This document shows, one piece after another, positions 63,650 through 64,000 of a stretch of DNA of 64,000 bases. The stretch's first letter is position 1, and the number at the start of each line of letters is the position of its first letter. The notes below the pieces were generated by a model. The model searched no databases. It was not told where the DNA came from and saw only the letters and a program-made list of their open reading frames with translations. The DNA is from Opacimonas sp002292215 (lineage in GTDB: Bacteria > Pseudomonadota > Gammaproteobacteria > Enterobacterales > Alteromonadaceae): the NCBI GenBank assembly GCA_943846745.1, contig OX044360.1:992001-1056000 (forward strand), given 5' to 3'. The position numbers and the translations under genes were made by a program.

Positions 63650-64000
63650 ATGCATGCAAATGATCTTGTTTTATTTTCTCAAGTCGTTGAACTCGGTAGC
63701 TTCAAAAAAGCAGCAGAGCTTAACAATATCACCAACTCAGTCGTGAGTAAGCGTATAACGCAATTAGAGCAAGCGCTTAATGCACAACTGCTCTACCGTA
63801 CAACACGCAGTTTAGCGTTAACCGAAGCGGGCAAAAAATTAGCATCAAGCGCTGATATGATAAAACATATTACCCAAGAAGCGATTGACGATATTAAAGA
63901 TGATAATGAAACCTTAAGTGGCCACATAAAAATGTCAGTACCGACTATTTCTGGCGACTTATTACTGGGCGAGGCCGTCGCTGAGTTTTGCCATCTACAT
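63650..64000 (+). CDS. LysR family transcriptional regulator, partial (window end)
   Basis: 117 codons from the ATG at 63650 to the window end, no stop seen. N-terminal LysR helix-turn-helix: FSQVVELGSFKKAAELNNITNSVVSKRITQLEQALNAQLLYRTTRSLALTEAGKK. The effector-binding domain is only begun (GHIKMSVPTISGDLLLGEAV). Divergent from lldD with a 166-bp gap. It may control lldD, but LysR proteins of this sort also serve other targets. Confidence 0.9.
   Translation, partial: MHANDLVLFSQVVELGSFKKAAELNNITNSVVSKRITQLEQALNAQLLYRTTRSLALTEAGKKLASSADMIKHITQEAIDDIKDDNETLSGHIKMSVPTISGDLLLGEAVAEFCHLH

Noticed and set aside
1..64000. Mobile elements, tRNA genes, CRISPR arrays, attachment sites
   Set aside because: No transposase or integrase frame, cloverleaf sequence or regularly spaced repeat was recognised on either strand.

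Overview
The window reads as chromosomal DNA of a marine-type gammaproteobacterium, most like the Alteromonadales (Shewanella/Colwellia/Psychrobium-like). The support is protein similarity: asparaginyl-tRNA synthetase, divergent bioA/bioBFCD, YgiQ, an ATM1-type ABC exporter, class II DAHP synthase, BtuCD, NfsB, and the DgcN-DgcA pair described from marine Proteobacteria. No rRNA, tRNA, insertion sequence, integrase or CRISPR array was seen.

Region 1 (1-16.6 kb) is an accessory catabolic cluster built around acyl-CoA chemistry. A minus-strand operon encodes an alpha-methylacyl-CoA racemase-like protein, an ACAD10/11-type acyl-CoA dehydrogenase and an APH-fold kinase. A TetR regulator and a plus-strand operon follow: GH105-like hydrolase, acyl-CoA dehydrogenase, class III CoA-transferase and enolase-superfamily dehydratase. 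Next come a Crp/Fnr regulator, a BASS-type transporter, a rhamnonate-dehydratase-like enolase and a fused indolepyruvate ferredoxin oxidoreductase. The promoters of the two operons flanking tetR have the same geometry, and each carries the same 18-bp inverted repeat across its -10 box. This supports one TetR regulon. The combination of sugar-acid dehydratases, a glycoside hydrolase fold and a 4-hydroxyacyl-CoA-type kinase/dehydrogenase pair matches no pathway I can name, and it is the best candidate for an undescribed system.

Region 2 (16.7-33.4 kb) is mostly housekeeping: YgiQ, a HopJ-YciA thioesterase fusion, methylglyoxal synthase, ABC exporter, DAHP synthase, vitamin B12 permease genes, a low-molecular-weight phosphatase, PepE, the biotin genes with a BirA-type operator, and asnS with a clear terminator.

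Region 3 (33.7-51.1 kb) holds an RND efflux pair, a decayed chemotaxis locus (cheA 5' part joined to cheY 3' part), the D-glutamate pathway genes dgcN-dgcA, an orphan UhpA-like response regulator, a small lipoprotein, LrgAB-like proteins, NfsB, a phosphoglycerol transferase with diacylglycerol kinase, a giant hybrid two-component sensor/AraC regulator, and a decayed moeA/mobA locus.

Region 4 (51.1-64 kb) holds a second RND operon with an unknown third gene and a divergent TetR regulator, a 2OG-Fe(II) oxygenase, two overlapping MASE1-like histidine kinases of which the second lacks its phosphoacceptor histidine, a PfkA homolog with an internal deletion that removes substrate-binding residues, LldD and a divergent LysR regulator cut by the window end. 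Three deletion scars (cheA/cheY, moeA/mobA, pfkA) suggest a history of deletion in this lineage.
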